This document shows, one piece after another, positions 26,216-34,608 of a stretch of 64,000 bases of DNA (positions are counted from its first letter, which is position 1; each line of letters opens with the position of its first letter). The notes below the pieces were generated by a model. It did no database searches and was not told where the DNA came from. It saw nothing but the letters and a program-made list of their open reading frames with translations. The stretch spans positions 62,001 to 126,000 of the forward strand of contig NZ_STGF01000013.1 of NCBI RefSeq assembly GCF_005222705.1, written 5' to 3'. Origin of the DNA: Paenibacillus sp. SY21-1 (GTDB taxonomy: Bacteria; Bacillota; Bacilli; Paenibacillales; Paenibacillaceae). The translations under genes and the position numbers were made by a program.

Positions 26216-28030
26216 ATGAAAATACGGAGGCATTACCTGGCGCTGCGTCAAGCTTTTCCTTCGATCAAGGAGCAGGAGGCGTTCGATTCCACTACGCAGG
26301 AGCTGGCCGAGCTGCTGCAATGTACGCAGCGCAATATGGTGCTGCTGCTTAGACGCATGCAGCAGGAGCAATGGCTGGCTTGGACACCCAAGCGCGGACG
26401 CGGCAACCGCTCGCAGCTCGTCTTCCTCGCATCAGCCGAGCAGCTTGCGCTGCAGGAAGCGCAAGAGCTGGTGCAGAAGCAGCACTTGCAGGCGGCGCTG
26501 ACGCTGGTCGGACAAATGGCCGAGCCCGAGCGGCTGCGCGCGCAGCTCCAGACATGGCTCTCCGGCCAATTCGGCTTCCAATCCAACCTGGAGGGCAAAC
26601 GGCGAACCGACATCCTGCGCTTTCCGCTGCCGCAAACCGTCTATACGCTTGACCCGGCCTCCATCCATTATGTCGGCGAGTCCCATCTCGTCAATCAGCT
26701 GTTCGACGGTCTTGTGCGCATCGATCCCCAGGGAGGCCGGATTCTCCCGCATCTGGCGCATGCCTGGGATGTATCGGAATCAAGAACATGCTGGACCTTC
26801 TATTTGCGGAAGGGCGTTTTGTTCCATCATGGCCGGGAGCTTGATTCCTCGGACGTCAAATATTCGTTGGAGCGGCTGCAGCGGCTTGCGCCTCAAGGGC
26901 TGTTCAGCTGGGTATATATGGGCATCGCGGCGATCGAGACGCCTGACGATACAACGCTTCGCATCAGCTTGCACGAGCGAAACGAGCTGTTTCTGCCATT
27001 TTTGGCAAGCAATCGGGCGTCCGTCGTGCCGCAGGATGCCTGCGAGGCCGCAGGCGACCTATTTGGCAGACAGCCGATCGGAACCGGACCGTTCAAGCTG
27101 GCCGGACAGCAGCAGGATGTATGGATACTGGAGGCGTTCCCTTCCTATTTCCGAGGGCGGGCCTTTCTGGACCGCGTGGAGGTATGGACGCTGTCTGAGG
27201 AAAACGAGCGGGAAAAGCAAGACTTACAGCCGGCGTTTCAAATTATGCACAATGCTCGGCTGGACGGGAGCGCTGCCCGGCGCTGGCAGCAAATTCGCCA
27301 ATCCGGCACGACCTGCAAATTCATTACCGTCAATGAACGTCAAGGAGGTTTGCTTGCGAACCCCGCCATTCGTCAAGCCATCGACAAGGCGATCGATCGG
27401 ACAGAGCTGCTGCGCCTGCTCGATGGTGACGTTACCGGGCCTGCCGAAAGCTTCTGGCCCGAGCTTGAGGAGCGCAGGGAGACGATGCAGGATGCCTCAT
27501 GGGCTGCCCGACCGCATGCAGAGGAGCTTCCTATGAAGATCGGGGAGCAGCTGAGACAAGCCGGCTATGAAGGCCAGACGCTCACGCTTGCGACGATTCC
27601 CCAGTACAAGTCGGATGCCGACATGATCAGCCGCCTTTGCGGACAAGCCGGCGTCTGTCTGGAGGTCAGGCTGATTCCCGCAGAGCAATTCAAAGGCGAG
27701 GCGCGCATGGGAGCCGATCTGCTGCTGTTCGCCGTCATGCTGGACGAGCACCGCGAGCTGCGGCTGATCGATCTGTATCGCAGCATGCAGCAGCATGCGC
27801 CCAAGTCGGTCCGCGCCGGCCTCGAAGATAAGCTGGACAGCCTGCTAGGCGAGCCTGAGCCCGAACGTCGCGCCGTTATTTTTCGGGAACTGGAGGCCGG
27901 GCTGAGACACAGAAGCCGTCTGCTTCTGCTCTATCGCAAGCAGCTCAAGACGGCTTATCATCCGTCCGTACGGGGCATTTCGCTGGAATCGCTGGGATGG
28001 GTGCGTTTCAAGGACATCTGGTTTACGTAA
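26216..28030 (+). CDS. SgrR-type regulator fused to a solute-binding domain
   Basis: 604 aa without signal peptide. Residues 1-110 form the SgrR N-terminal winged helix (LAELLQCTQRNMVLLLRRMQ, WLAWTPKRGRGNRS). The rest is an ABC-type oligopeptide/nickel-binding protein fold (SBP_bac_5): LDPASIHYVGESHLVNQLFDGLVRID, LAHAWDVSESRTCWTFYLRKGVLFHHG, GTGPFKL. In E. coli SgrR such a fusion senses a metabolite in the cytoplasm and controls sugar-stress genes. In Paenibacillaceae these genes often sit beside transporters; here the neighbour is the divergent DUF4173 operon 126 nt away, a possible target. The ligand is unknown. Confidence 0.88.
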   Translation: MKIRRHYLALRQAFPSIKEQEAFDSTTQELAELLQCTQRNMVLLLRRMQQEQWLAWTPKRGRGNRSQLVFLASAEQLALQEAQELVQKQHLQAALTLVGQMAEPERLRAQLQTWLSGQFGFQSNLEGKRRTDILRFPLPQTVYTLDPASIHYVGESHLVNQLFDGLVRIDPQGGRILPHLAHAWDVSESRTCWTFYLRKGVLFHHGRELDSSDVKYSLERLQRLAPQGLFSWVYMGIAAIETPDDTTLRISLHERNELFLPFLASNRASVVPQDACEAAGDLFGRQPIGTGPFKLAGQQQDVWILEAFPSYFRGRAFLDRVEVWTLSEENEREKQDLQPAFQIMHNARLDGSAARRWQQIRQSGTTCKFITVNERQGGLLANPAIRQAIDKAIDRTELLRLLDGDVTGPAESFWPELEERRETMQDASWAARPHAEELPMKIGEQLRQAGYEGQTLTLATIPQYKSDADMISRLCGQAGVCLEVRLIPAEQFKGEARMGADLLLFAVMLDEHRELRLIDLYRSMQQHAPKSVRAGLEDKLDSLLGEPEPERRAVIFRELEAGLRHRSRLLLLYRKQLKTAYHPSVRGISLESLGWVRFKDIWFT

Positions 28031-28040
28031 GCCGCAGCGC

Positions 28041-29132
28041 CTAGCGCTTCTTAGGCCGAAACAGCGCCACTAGCGTGATAAACGTAAGGGGCACAAGAAG
28101 AGATACCCCTGTCCAAAGAGGGTGGACATTCGTTACGATATTGCTCCAATGCGTAAGACTGTCGAAGGTGACCAGACCCATCAGAAAGCCGATCAGCGCG
28201 AGCGGCATAACAAAGGGCGTATAGTCGCGCAGGCCGAAGAGCCTGGTCAGAAACAGGCTGATGACAAACAGCGTAATCGTCGTCTTCATATAGGAGCCCA
28301 GAATGAGCGATATTCCGATTACTGATTCAATCCGCTGAATAATTTCCTGGAACTCGATTAAGCGGCCAACGGAATAGAGCACGAAGGGGCGGGCTGCGGA
28401 GCTGGGGCCAAATACCATAATCGAGCAGACGGTCACCGCTGTAATTGCCAGCAGACTCGCGCCCAAGGCCAGCCTTAAATTGCGTCCCAGCGTCGGCAAG
28501 CCTTTTTTGGCAACGAACGGCAGCAGCATGCCGAACAGAAAAACCTCGGAGAACGGAAAGCCGAACGTATACAAAGCTCCGCCAAGCATCGGCTTTACCC
28601 CTTTGGACAGCATGGGCAGCAGCTGCTCAACACGATAATCCGGGATGGCGAATATAAGCACGACCACGACAAAAAAAGTCGTCAGCAGCATGATCAGCGT
28701 GAACATTCTGGCGATCACCTCAATGCCCGCCCGAGCCGTAAGCCCGGCTATAATGAACACCAGCAGCGTAAATGCATACATCGGCGTTTCCCTCATCATG
28801 GCCCCGATCATAAACAGCCCGACGCCTACGACGATGGCCGACTGCATTTGCAGCAAATACGACAGGGTTATCACACCCAGCGCGATCGTAAGCGCGTTGC
28901 CGATGAGCTTGCGGCTGTATTCCACATAATCGAGCCCTGGAAATCTGCGATTCATATACAGCAGCATGCCCAGTATGCCAAAGCCCACAGAGCCCGAAAG
29001 CAGCAAGGATAGCCATGCGCCGGTGCCGGCTTTGCCGATCAACGGTCCTGGAACAAAGATGATGGCAGAGCCGGTCAGAAACACAAACAGCAGCACGCCA
29101 ATTTGAAAAGAACTGATAACCTGCCTATTCAT
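28041..29132 (-). CDS. Spore germinant receptor B subunit (GerAB/ArcD/ProY permease)
   Basis: 363 aa, ten hydrophobic segments of the APC-superfamily spore-permease type: QIGVLLFVFLTGSAIIFVPG, LDYVEYSRKLIGN, FPFSEVFLFGMLLPFV, FEFQEIIQRIESV-like LIEFQEIIQRIESVIGIS. GerAB-type subunits sit in the spore inner membrane and bind the germinant. It is the last gene of the A-C-D-B operon, 45 nt after the small gene. Confidence 0.95.
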   Translation of the reverse strand: MNRQVISSFQIGVLLFVFLTGSAIIFVPGPLIGKAGTGAWLSLLLSGSVGFGILGMLLYMNRRFPGLDYVEYSRKLIGNALTIALGVITLSYLLQMQSAIVVGVGLFMIGAMMRETPMYAFTLLVFIIAGLTARAGIEVIARMFTLIMLLTTFFVVVVLIFAIPDYRVEQLLPMLSKGVKPMLGGALYTFGFPFSEVFLFGMLLPFVAKKGLPTLGRNLRLALGASLLAITAVTVCSIMVFGPSSAARPFVLYSVGRLIEFQEIIQRIESVIGISLILGSYMKTTITLFVISLFLTRLFGLRDYTPFVMPLALIGFLMGLVTFDSLTHWSNIVTNVHPLWTGVSLLVPLTFITLVALFRPKKR

Positions 29133-29177
29133 AAGGTTCTGCCGCCTCTCCTTCCTCCTGGGCTGCCGACGGGCCGC

Positions 29178-29417
29178 TTACGCTTTCAGCATGTTGACCA
29201 TATGCTTCGCGGCGGCTCCAAACACTTTGTCGACGATATTGTATAAATCGAACCAATCCTGGTTCACGACATAATCCACTCCCAAATATAAGCCTACGCA
29301 GACCAGGGCGGCATAAAGCCATTTCTCCTGCCGCCGCAGTTTTCCTCTTAGCGTAAGCCCGTCATACAGCAGCATGCCTCCAAGCGCCGCCGCCGCTATG
29401 ACCAGCCGCTCCAGCAT
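29178..29417 (-). CDS. Small two-TM protein, probable germinant-receptor D subunit
   Basis: 79 aa with GAAAGGAGAACTGGCC before the ATG. Two hydrophobic stretches (about residues 4-20 and 34-51) are joined by a basic loop (RGKLRRQEKW); the tail NIVDKVFGAAAKHMVNML is amphipathic. Small proteins of about 75 aa with two membrane segments encoded inside gerA-type operons have been described in Bacillus as D subunits that adjust receptor function. Size, topology and place between the C and B genes fit. I infer this role from context, not sequence identity. Confidence 0.75.
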   Translation of the reverse strand: MLERLVIAAAALGGMLLYDGLTLRGKLRRQEKWLYAALVCVGLYLGVDYVVNQDWFDLYNIVDKVFGAAAKHMVNMLKA

Positions 29418-29461
29418 GGCCAGTTCTCCTTTCGCTTCGCCTTTTAGGGCTGCCCCTGTGA

Positions 29462-30607
29462 CTACGATGCGGGCTTGTTGTCGAACGTGCCGCCCGTTAC
29501 CAGCTTGAAGTCGATCTGTATGTCAAAGGGAGCCCGGGCGAAGCTGTCGCCCCACTGCGGGGAAAGCTTCGCCCACAGGCGGGGATTGTGACGGTAAAGC
29601 TGATTGCCGATGCCGATGACATCCATCCTGTGAGCCTGCAGAAAAGCGAGCGTTTCGACGATCTGTTTTTTGGCCGACGCCGCGAACAGGTCCAGCACTT
29701 TTTTCTCGTCCTCCACGGTCGCAATCGTCGAGCACTTCAGCTCCGAAATGGCCAGTTCCCCTTTTATTGTCACTTTTACGCCGACGAGCCCGTCGTTCAT
29801 CTGCAGCTTGCGGCTTGTTTGCAGCGACAGCACCTCTGCCGTTTCCTTTTCTGTCTTCGTCCCGGGACATCGAATTTCCAGCACGCCCGAGCTATATTCA
29901 TTTCTCAGCATGAGCAGGCCCTCTACTTTGTTCGGAGGCAGCACCGTCTTGAGCAAGCCGTCTTTAATAAGGGCGATCCCCGCAGAAGAGAGCACGCTAT
30001 TGTCGTGAGGGTCCTGGTAAATATAGGACAGCATGCCGTCTGTATTCGCGCTGCCTTGCTGAATCGTAAAATCCAGCAAGGAGGTATCGACGGTTTTGCC
30101 CGAGTTGCGAAAGCTGAATTCCTCCGTTCGCAGCACTTGCTGCGCCGTCGTCTGTTCAATAAGCGGCTTCATTTCAAAAATTTTGTAGGCGGGCCCTTTC
30201 GAAATCAACAGCTTGATGCTGCTGCGCGGCTCATGATCGCGGAAAAACAAATCAAGCGTCTTTCCTAGATCCTGATGGCGCGCAAGCTTTTCGCCAACGA
30301 TGATTACGCGCAAATGACTCCATTGCGCCTTGCGGCCAAGATGGATCGGGATATCGCGGATCGCTTCCATTACGGTATCATCGCTTGTCTTTATGTTGAC
30401 GCTTGACGTGGCTGTTGTGGCCGACTGGCCAAACTCCGCCGATATGGGGCGATAAATCTGCGTCAGCAGAGCAATTTTCCCTTCGGACGTTTCATCCAAA
30501 GCCGCTCCCATCACGAAGCCCCGCTCCGGCAGCTCGTATTTGCTCCAGCAGCCTGTCGCAAGAGGCAAAAGCGCCGCCAGTACGATCGCCAACCCGATTC
30601 GTCTCAT
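29462..30607 (-). CDS. Spore germinant receptor C subunit, Ger(x)C lipoprotein
   Basis: 381 aa. A lipoprotein signal (MRRIGLAIVL, lipobox LATGC at about residue 19) is followed by CWSKYELPERGFVMGAALDE, the characteristic Ger(x)C opening. Later IVGEKLARH, LDLFFRDHEPRSSIKLLISKG and the C-terminal WGDSFARAPFDIQIDFKL fit the three-domain C subunit on the outer face of the spore inner membrane. It follows the A-subunit gene by 43 nt. Confidence 0.95.
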   Translation of the reverse strand: MRRIGLAIVLAALLPLATGCWSKYELPERGFVMGAALDETSEGKIALLTQIYRPISAEFGQSATTATSSVNIKTSDDTVMEAIRDIPIHLGRKAQWSHLRVIIVGEKLARHQDLGKTLDLFFRDHEPRSSIKLLISKGPAYKIFEMKPLIEQTTAQQVLRTEEFSFRNSGKTVDTSLLDFTIQQGSANTDGMLSYIYQDPHDNSVLSSAGIALIKDGLLKTVLPPNKVEGLLMLRNEYSSGVLEIRCPGTKTEKETAEVLSLQTSRKLQMNDGLVGVKVTIKGELAISELKCSTIATVEDEKKVLDLFAASAKKQIVETLAFLQAHRMDVIGIGNQLYRHNPRLWAKLSPQWGDSFARAPFDIQIDFKLVTGGTFDNKPAS

Positions 30608-30650
30608 GCTGTCCCATCCTCTTCTGGAATGTATGTCCGATTCCTGAACG

Positions 30651-32204
30651 CTATTGTCTGTGCAAATTGCGCGGCTTTCGCAGCAGCCGCTTGAGCGGGA
30701 TGCGCAGCACGACGTCGCGCAGCTCCGTCATGCGTAGCGGCGAAAGCGGCGCCAGATAGGGCTGATCGAGCGTTCTGAGCTTGCATAGATGAAGCAGGAT
30801 AAACAGAAAGCAGATCATCATGCCGAAGCCTCCGAGCAAAGCGGCGCTTATCATCAAAGGGAACCTCAGCACGCGCAGCGCGATTGCGATACCGTATTGC
30901 GGAATCGAGAACGAGGCAATGCCCGTCAGCGCTACGATAATGACCATGATCGGCGAGGCGATGCCCGCGCTGATCGCTGCGTCGCCGATGACGAGCGCGC
31001 CTACGATGCTGACGGCAGAGCCAATCGGCCGAGGCAGGCGCACCCCCGCTTCGCGCATTAGCTCGAAAAAAAACTCCATTAACAGCGCCTCAAAAAAAGC
31101 CGGGAGCGGGATTCCCTCCCGGGCGTTCAACACCGCAAGCAGCAGCACCGTAGGTATCAGCTCCGGATGAAAGGTCGATAAGGCGATATATACGCTTGGC
31201 AGCGACAACGCAATCATAAAGGCAAAAACACGCAGCCAGCGCACCATCGTGGATATGGCTGTCCGCTGGTAATAATCCTCGCTGGACTGGAAAAACTCCG
31301 TGAACATCCCCGGACAGATCAGCATATTGCCCGTCCCTTGCACAAGCACGATGATCTTGCCGTCCAGCATGCCGGCAACCGCCATATCGGTTCGTTCCGT
31401 ATAGCGATGCTGCGGAAACGGAGAGTAGCTTGCATCCTCGATCAGCTGTTCAATGTACGACGTTTCTAGTATTTCAACATCCTTGATCCGTTCCATTCGT
31501 TTTTTAAACTCGCTCAGCAGCTCGGGATCTACCACATCTTCAAGATAGCCGAACGCTACCGTCGTATTGGTTTGACCGCCCCCGCTTAGCAGCTCGATTT
31601 TGAATTTCGGCGTTTTAAGACGCAGCCGCAGCAGGCCCAGATTTTTTTGCAGGTTTTCGACCGTGCTTTCTCTCGGTCCCTGGACAACCGATTCATTGAC
31701 AGGCTCGTTCACTTGGCGGGTTTCCACGGATTGCGCCTTATAGCTCAGCGCCTTGTCCCAGCCGTCGAAAATGATCAGCAGCCGTCCGCTGGAAACCGCT
31801 GATATCAAGCTGTCCAGGTCGTCAATCAGCGTTGGCTTGCGTTCAGCCACACCTTGATGCTCAAAAAAATAACGAACATCCTCCGGCAAAACCTCCATGC
31901 CCGGCCCAACCTCATGCGTCACCAAGTCCTGAAGCGATTGCTTCATATAATTTACAGTGTCTTCCTGAATCAGGGAGCTGTAATAGATCGAGCACGCCCG
32001 ATCCCGCAATTCCGGACCGTAGCTCCAGTGTTGAAAAATAAGGTCGGAGCAATGGCTGAATACCGATTCCAGCTCTCGCAAATTGTGATCGATCTGCGTG
32101 GAGATCGGTCTTGCTTTTACACCCTCGTCAGGACTCATATTTTTTTGCAGCGTCGATCCGACTTCTTGACCGCCCGTTTGCGGGTTTCCGTTTCCGTTTG
32201 CCAT
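30651..32204 (-). CDS. Spore germinant receptor A subunit (GerAA family)
   Basis: 517 aa. A large N-terminal soluble domain (LRELESVFSHCSDLIFQH, SSGRLLIIFDGWDKALSY, ESTVENLQKNLGLLRLRLKTP) is followed by the conserved GerA core (VAFGYLEDVVDPELL, YTERTDMAVAGMLDGKIIVLVQGT, MFTEFFQSSEDYYQRT) and about five membrane segments with LLMEFFFELMREAGVRLPRPIG. First gene of the receptor operon; a sigma-G-like promoter lies 42 nt upstream of its start. Confidence 0.95.
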   Translation of the reverse strand: MANGNGNPQTGGQEVGSTLQKNMSPDEGVKARPISTQIDHNLRELESVFSHCSDLIFQHWSYGPELRDRACSIYYSSLIQEDTVNYMKQSLQDLVTHEVGPGMEVLPEDVRYFFEHQGVAERKPTLIDDLDSLISAVSSGRLLIIFDGWDKALSYKAQSVETRQVNEPVNESVVQGPRESTVENLQKNLGLLRLRLKTPKFKIELLSGGGQTNTTVAFGYLEDVVDPELLSEFKKRMERIKDVEILETSYIEQLIEDASYSPFPQHRYTERTDMAVAGMLDGKIIVLVQGTGNMLICPGMFTEFFQSSEDYYQRTAISTMVRWLRVFAFMIALSLPSVYIALSTFHPELIPTVLLLAVLNAREGIPLPAFFEALLMEFFFELMREAGVRLPRPIGSAVSIVGALVIGDAAISAGIASPIMVIIVALTGIASFSIPQYGIAIALRVLRFPLMISAALLGGFGMMICFLFILLHLCKLRTLDQPYLAPLSPLRMTELRDVVLRIPLKRLLRKPRNLHRQ

Positions 32205-32245
32205 CTCTGTACACCCAGCTCCCCGGACCTTTTTGTTTTATTTTC

Positions 32246-32276
32246 CAGTATGTCCTTTGGCTGGATGGGCTATTCA
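32246..32276 (-). promoter_or_regulatory. Sigma-G-like promoter of the germinant-receptor operon
   Basis: On the minus strand TGAATA (32271-32276) is followed after 18 nt by CATACTG (32246-32252). The known sigma-G pattern is about TGAATA, 17-18 nt, CATACTA, so only the last -10 base differs. It lies 42 nt from the A-subunit ATG, the right place for forespore expression. Confidence 0.7.
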
Positions 32277-32458
32277 GCGGGCAATATCTATCACTTAAGC
32301 GAAAGCCGAGACAAGCTCTTCTTAACGCTTGCCGGTGGCAAGCTTGAGCGGCTCGCAAACACAAGCATAACGACTGACGTCCTCCTCTGGCGGCAAGCTA
32401 ACCTTTCGCATTGAAATAGAAGCTGATGACAGCCATGAAACTATTAACGTCTTTAAAC

Positions 32459-32486
32459 AAAAAAAGACAGCGGCTAGGCCACTGTC
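32459..32486 (-). terminator. Intrinsic terminator of the AKR-map unit
   Basis: On the minus strand an 8-bp stem with one wobble pair (GACAGTGG / CCGCTGTC, loop CCTAG) is followed by seven T. The hairpin overlaps the stop codon of the methionine aminopeptidase gene. Confidence 0.85.
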
Positions 32487-33217
32487 AAAATAATCGGTTT
32501 ATCCTTGGTAATGATAATCGTATGCTCATGCTGGGCGACGTAGCTGCGATCCGGCGTGCTTAGCGTCCAGCCGTCCTGATGCAGCACAACCTCTTCGGCT
32601 CCTGTCGACAGAAACGGCTCAATGGTAATGACCAAACCCTCCCGCAGCCTGCGCTGATCGCGTTTATTATATATCGGCTGAATTTGCGGCCATTCATGCA
32701 CCGCTCTGCCAACGCCGTGGCTGCATAAATCGCTTACGACGCTATAGCCGCCGCGCCGCGCTTCCTCCTGAATCATTCTTCCGATCTCGTTGATTTTGAC
32801 TCCGGCCTTCAGCGAGCCGATAACCTTCATCATCGTCTGATGGGTATATTCGCACAACCTCGTCAGTCGCTCGTCATACGGAGGAAGCTGAAAGGAATGG
32901 CCGGTGTCCGCTACGTATCCATCCTTCTCCGCACACACGTCAATATTAACCAAATCTCCGGCTTTAAGCTTGCGGTCGCCCGGTATGCCGTGCGCCACCT
33001 CATGGTTCACGCTGATGCACGTATACCCCGGGAACTGGAACGCCTTCTGGGGAGCGGAGACCGCTCCGTAGCTGGCCAGAATCCGTCCGCCGATTTCATC
33101 CAGCTCTTTCGTGGTCATGCCCGGTGCCGCCTGTCTCTTCATTTCCTGCAGCGCAATCGCTACAATCTGGCCGATTTCCTTCAAACGATCGACGTCTGCT
33201 TGTGAGCCTACTGTCAT
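32474..33217 (-). CDS. map: Type I methionine aminopeptidase
   Basis: 247 aa, AGGAGGTGCAGC before the ATG. It removes the N-terminal Met from new proteins. All five metal ligands are visible: Asp93 and Asp104 (VNIDVCAEKDGYVADTGHSF), His167 (CSHGVGRAVHE), Glu200 (TIEPF) and Glu231 (AQHEHTI). There is no N-terminal zinc-binding extension. It lies outside the ribosomal-protein/secY cluster where the housekeeping map usually sits, so this is probably a second copy. It follows the aldo/keto reductase gene by 44 nt and likely shares its transcript. Confidence 0.95.
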   Translation of the reverse strand: MTVGSQADVDRLKEIGQIVAIALQEMKRQAAPGMTTKELDEIGGRILASYGAVSAPQKAFQFPGYTCISVNHEVAHGIPGDRKLKAGDLVNIDVCAEKDGYVADTGHSFQLPPYDERLTRLCEYTHQTMMKVIGSLKAGVKINEIGRMIQEEARRGGYSVVSDLCSHGVGRAVHEWPQIQPIYNKRDQRRLREGLVITIEPFLSTGAEEVVLHQDGWTLSTPDRSYVAQHEHTIIITKDKPIILTVA

Positions 33218-33261
33218 GCTGCACCTCCTGTTATATATTTATGCTCCATTTATGCGGATGC

Positions 33262-34245
33262 TCAGCCCAACCTATAGATGGCAAAAGGCTCGCCTTGCCG
33301 GAATGAAAGACTGGCTTCATCCAGCTTTTTCAAGTGATCCGCTGTCAGCTCCAGCTCCACGCTCCGCAAATTTTGTTCAAGCTGCCCAGCGCTGGTAGCG
33401 CCGACGATAACGGTCGATACAGCCGGCTGATGCATAAGCCAAGCCAACGATAGGGCGCTCGCGCTGCAGCCAAGCTCGGAAGCCATAGCGCCAACCTGCT
33501 CGCCAAGCGCAATTGTCCGCTCATCGAGGAACCGTCCGAAGCTCGGGTCCGTTTGCGCCCGCGAGCCTTGCGGAGGCTTCTCTCCCCGCTCGCTGTATTT
33601 GCCCGTCAGAATTCCCCCCGCAAGCGGAAAATATGGAATAATGCCTATGCCTTGATCCAGACACATCGGCACAAGCTCACGCTCGGGCGTCCGGTCCGCA
33701 AGCGAATAGCTGATTTGGGTGGATACATAACGGCCAAGCCCCAGCTTGTCGCTTATACCGACGGCTTTCATCAGCTCCCAGGCATAATAATTGGAGGCGC
33801 CAATATAGCGGACCTTGCCTGAACGCACCATGTCCTCCAGCGCCCGCAGCGTTTCTTCAAGCGGCGTTGACGGATCAAACGTATGAATTTGATAGAGATC
33901 CACATAATCCGTTTGCAGCCGCTTGAGGCTCGCTTCGAGCTCCATTTGAATATGGTAGCGCGATGAGCCCCGCTCGTTCGCTCCCTTGCCGGTGGGCAGC
34001 CCCGCTTTCGTTGCCAGCACAATTCGCTGGCGCTTGCCGCTGCCGGCAAGCGCTTGGCCGATAATACGCTCCGAGTTCGTGCCTGCGTAAATGTTGGCCG
34101 TATCGATAAAATGAATGCCGCTATCGATGGCCGTATCGAGAATCCGGGCGGACTCGGCATCATCCGCGCGTTTGCCAAATGAATTCGTGCCCAGCCCCAG
34201 CGCCGACACATGCAGCCCGCTTCCGCCCAAACGGCGATTCTTCAT
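33262..34245 (-). CDS. Aldo/keto reductase
   Basis: 327 aa, AAAAGGAGCTGACC before the ATG. A TIM-barrel NADPH-dependent carbonyl reductase: the tetrad is seen as Asp and Tyr in FIDTANIYAG, Lys in VLATKAGLP and His in LYQIHTFD; the cofactor region GIIPYFPLAGGILTGKY and STVIVGATSAGQLEQNL follow. It resembles the YajO/Tas-like group. The substrate is not predictable. Confidence 0.95.
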   Translation of the reverse strand: MKNRRLGGSGLHVSALGLGTNSFGKRADDAESARILDTAIDSGIHFIDTANIYAGTNSERIIGQALAGSGKRQRIVLATKAGLPTGKGANERGSSRYHIQMELEASLKRLQTDYVDLYQIHTFDPSTPLEETLRALEDMVRSGKVRYIGASNYYAWELMKAVGISDKLGLGRYVSTQISYSLADRTPERELVPMCLDQGIGIIPYFPLAGGILTGKYSERGEKPPQGSRAQTDPSFGRFLDERTIALGEQVGAMASELGCSASALSLAWLMHQPAVSTVIVGATSAGQLEQNLRSVELELTADHLKKLDEASLSFRQGEPFAIYRLG

Positions 34246-34427
34246 TTCGGTCAGCTCCTTTTTTTTACGTCCTTACACCACGTTCGTCCATTATATCACG
34301 CTTGCCCCATTCGGCTACATGCGCTTGACGCGCTGCCCCTTCCTGCCTTTCACTGGCTTGGTGGGGCTTCCGCTTGCGATTCTATATCAATGGACCGAAA
34401 CATATACATGGATGATTTAATTTTCTA

Positions 34428-34589
34428 AGGCGTGTCTGAGAACGCTGAGGACAGCACATTTTGCCTAATTTTCGTTCCATGCAAGGCGCGTTTGTGAAGG
34501 TGTAACGGGGTACATCAAGCAAACGGAACGAAGCAGGGGGCGAAAAGGCGGTGAAAGGTGCCTCAGAACGGGTTTTTCAGACTCGCCCT
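34428..34589 (+). repeat. MITE-like repeat, copy A
   Basis: A 162-bp element with imperfect terminal inverted repeats: the left end reads AGGCGTGTCTGAGAAC, and the right end on the other strand reads AGGGCGAGTCTGAAAAAC. A second copy in inverted orientation occurs at 50363-50523, about 85-90% identical by eye with a run of more than 50 identical bases. There is no transposase. It ends 19 nt before the cupin gene's ATG. The rest of the gap (34246-34427) has no gene I can support. Confidence 0.85.
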
Positions 34590-34608
34590 ACAAAAAACGA
34601 GGTGACCT

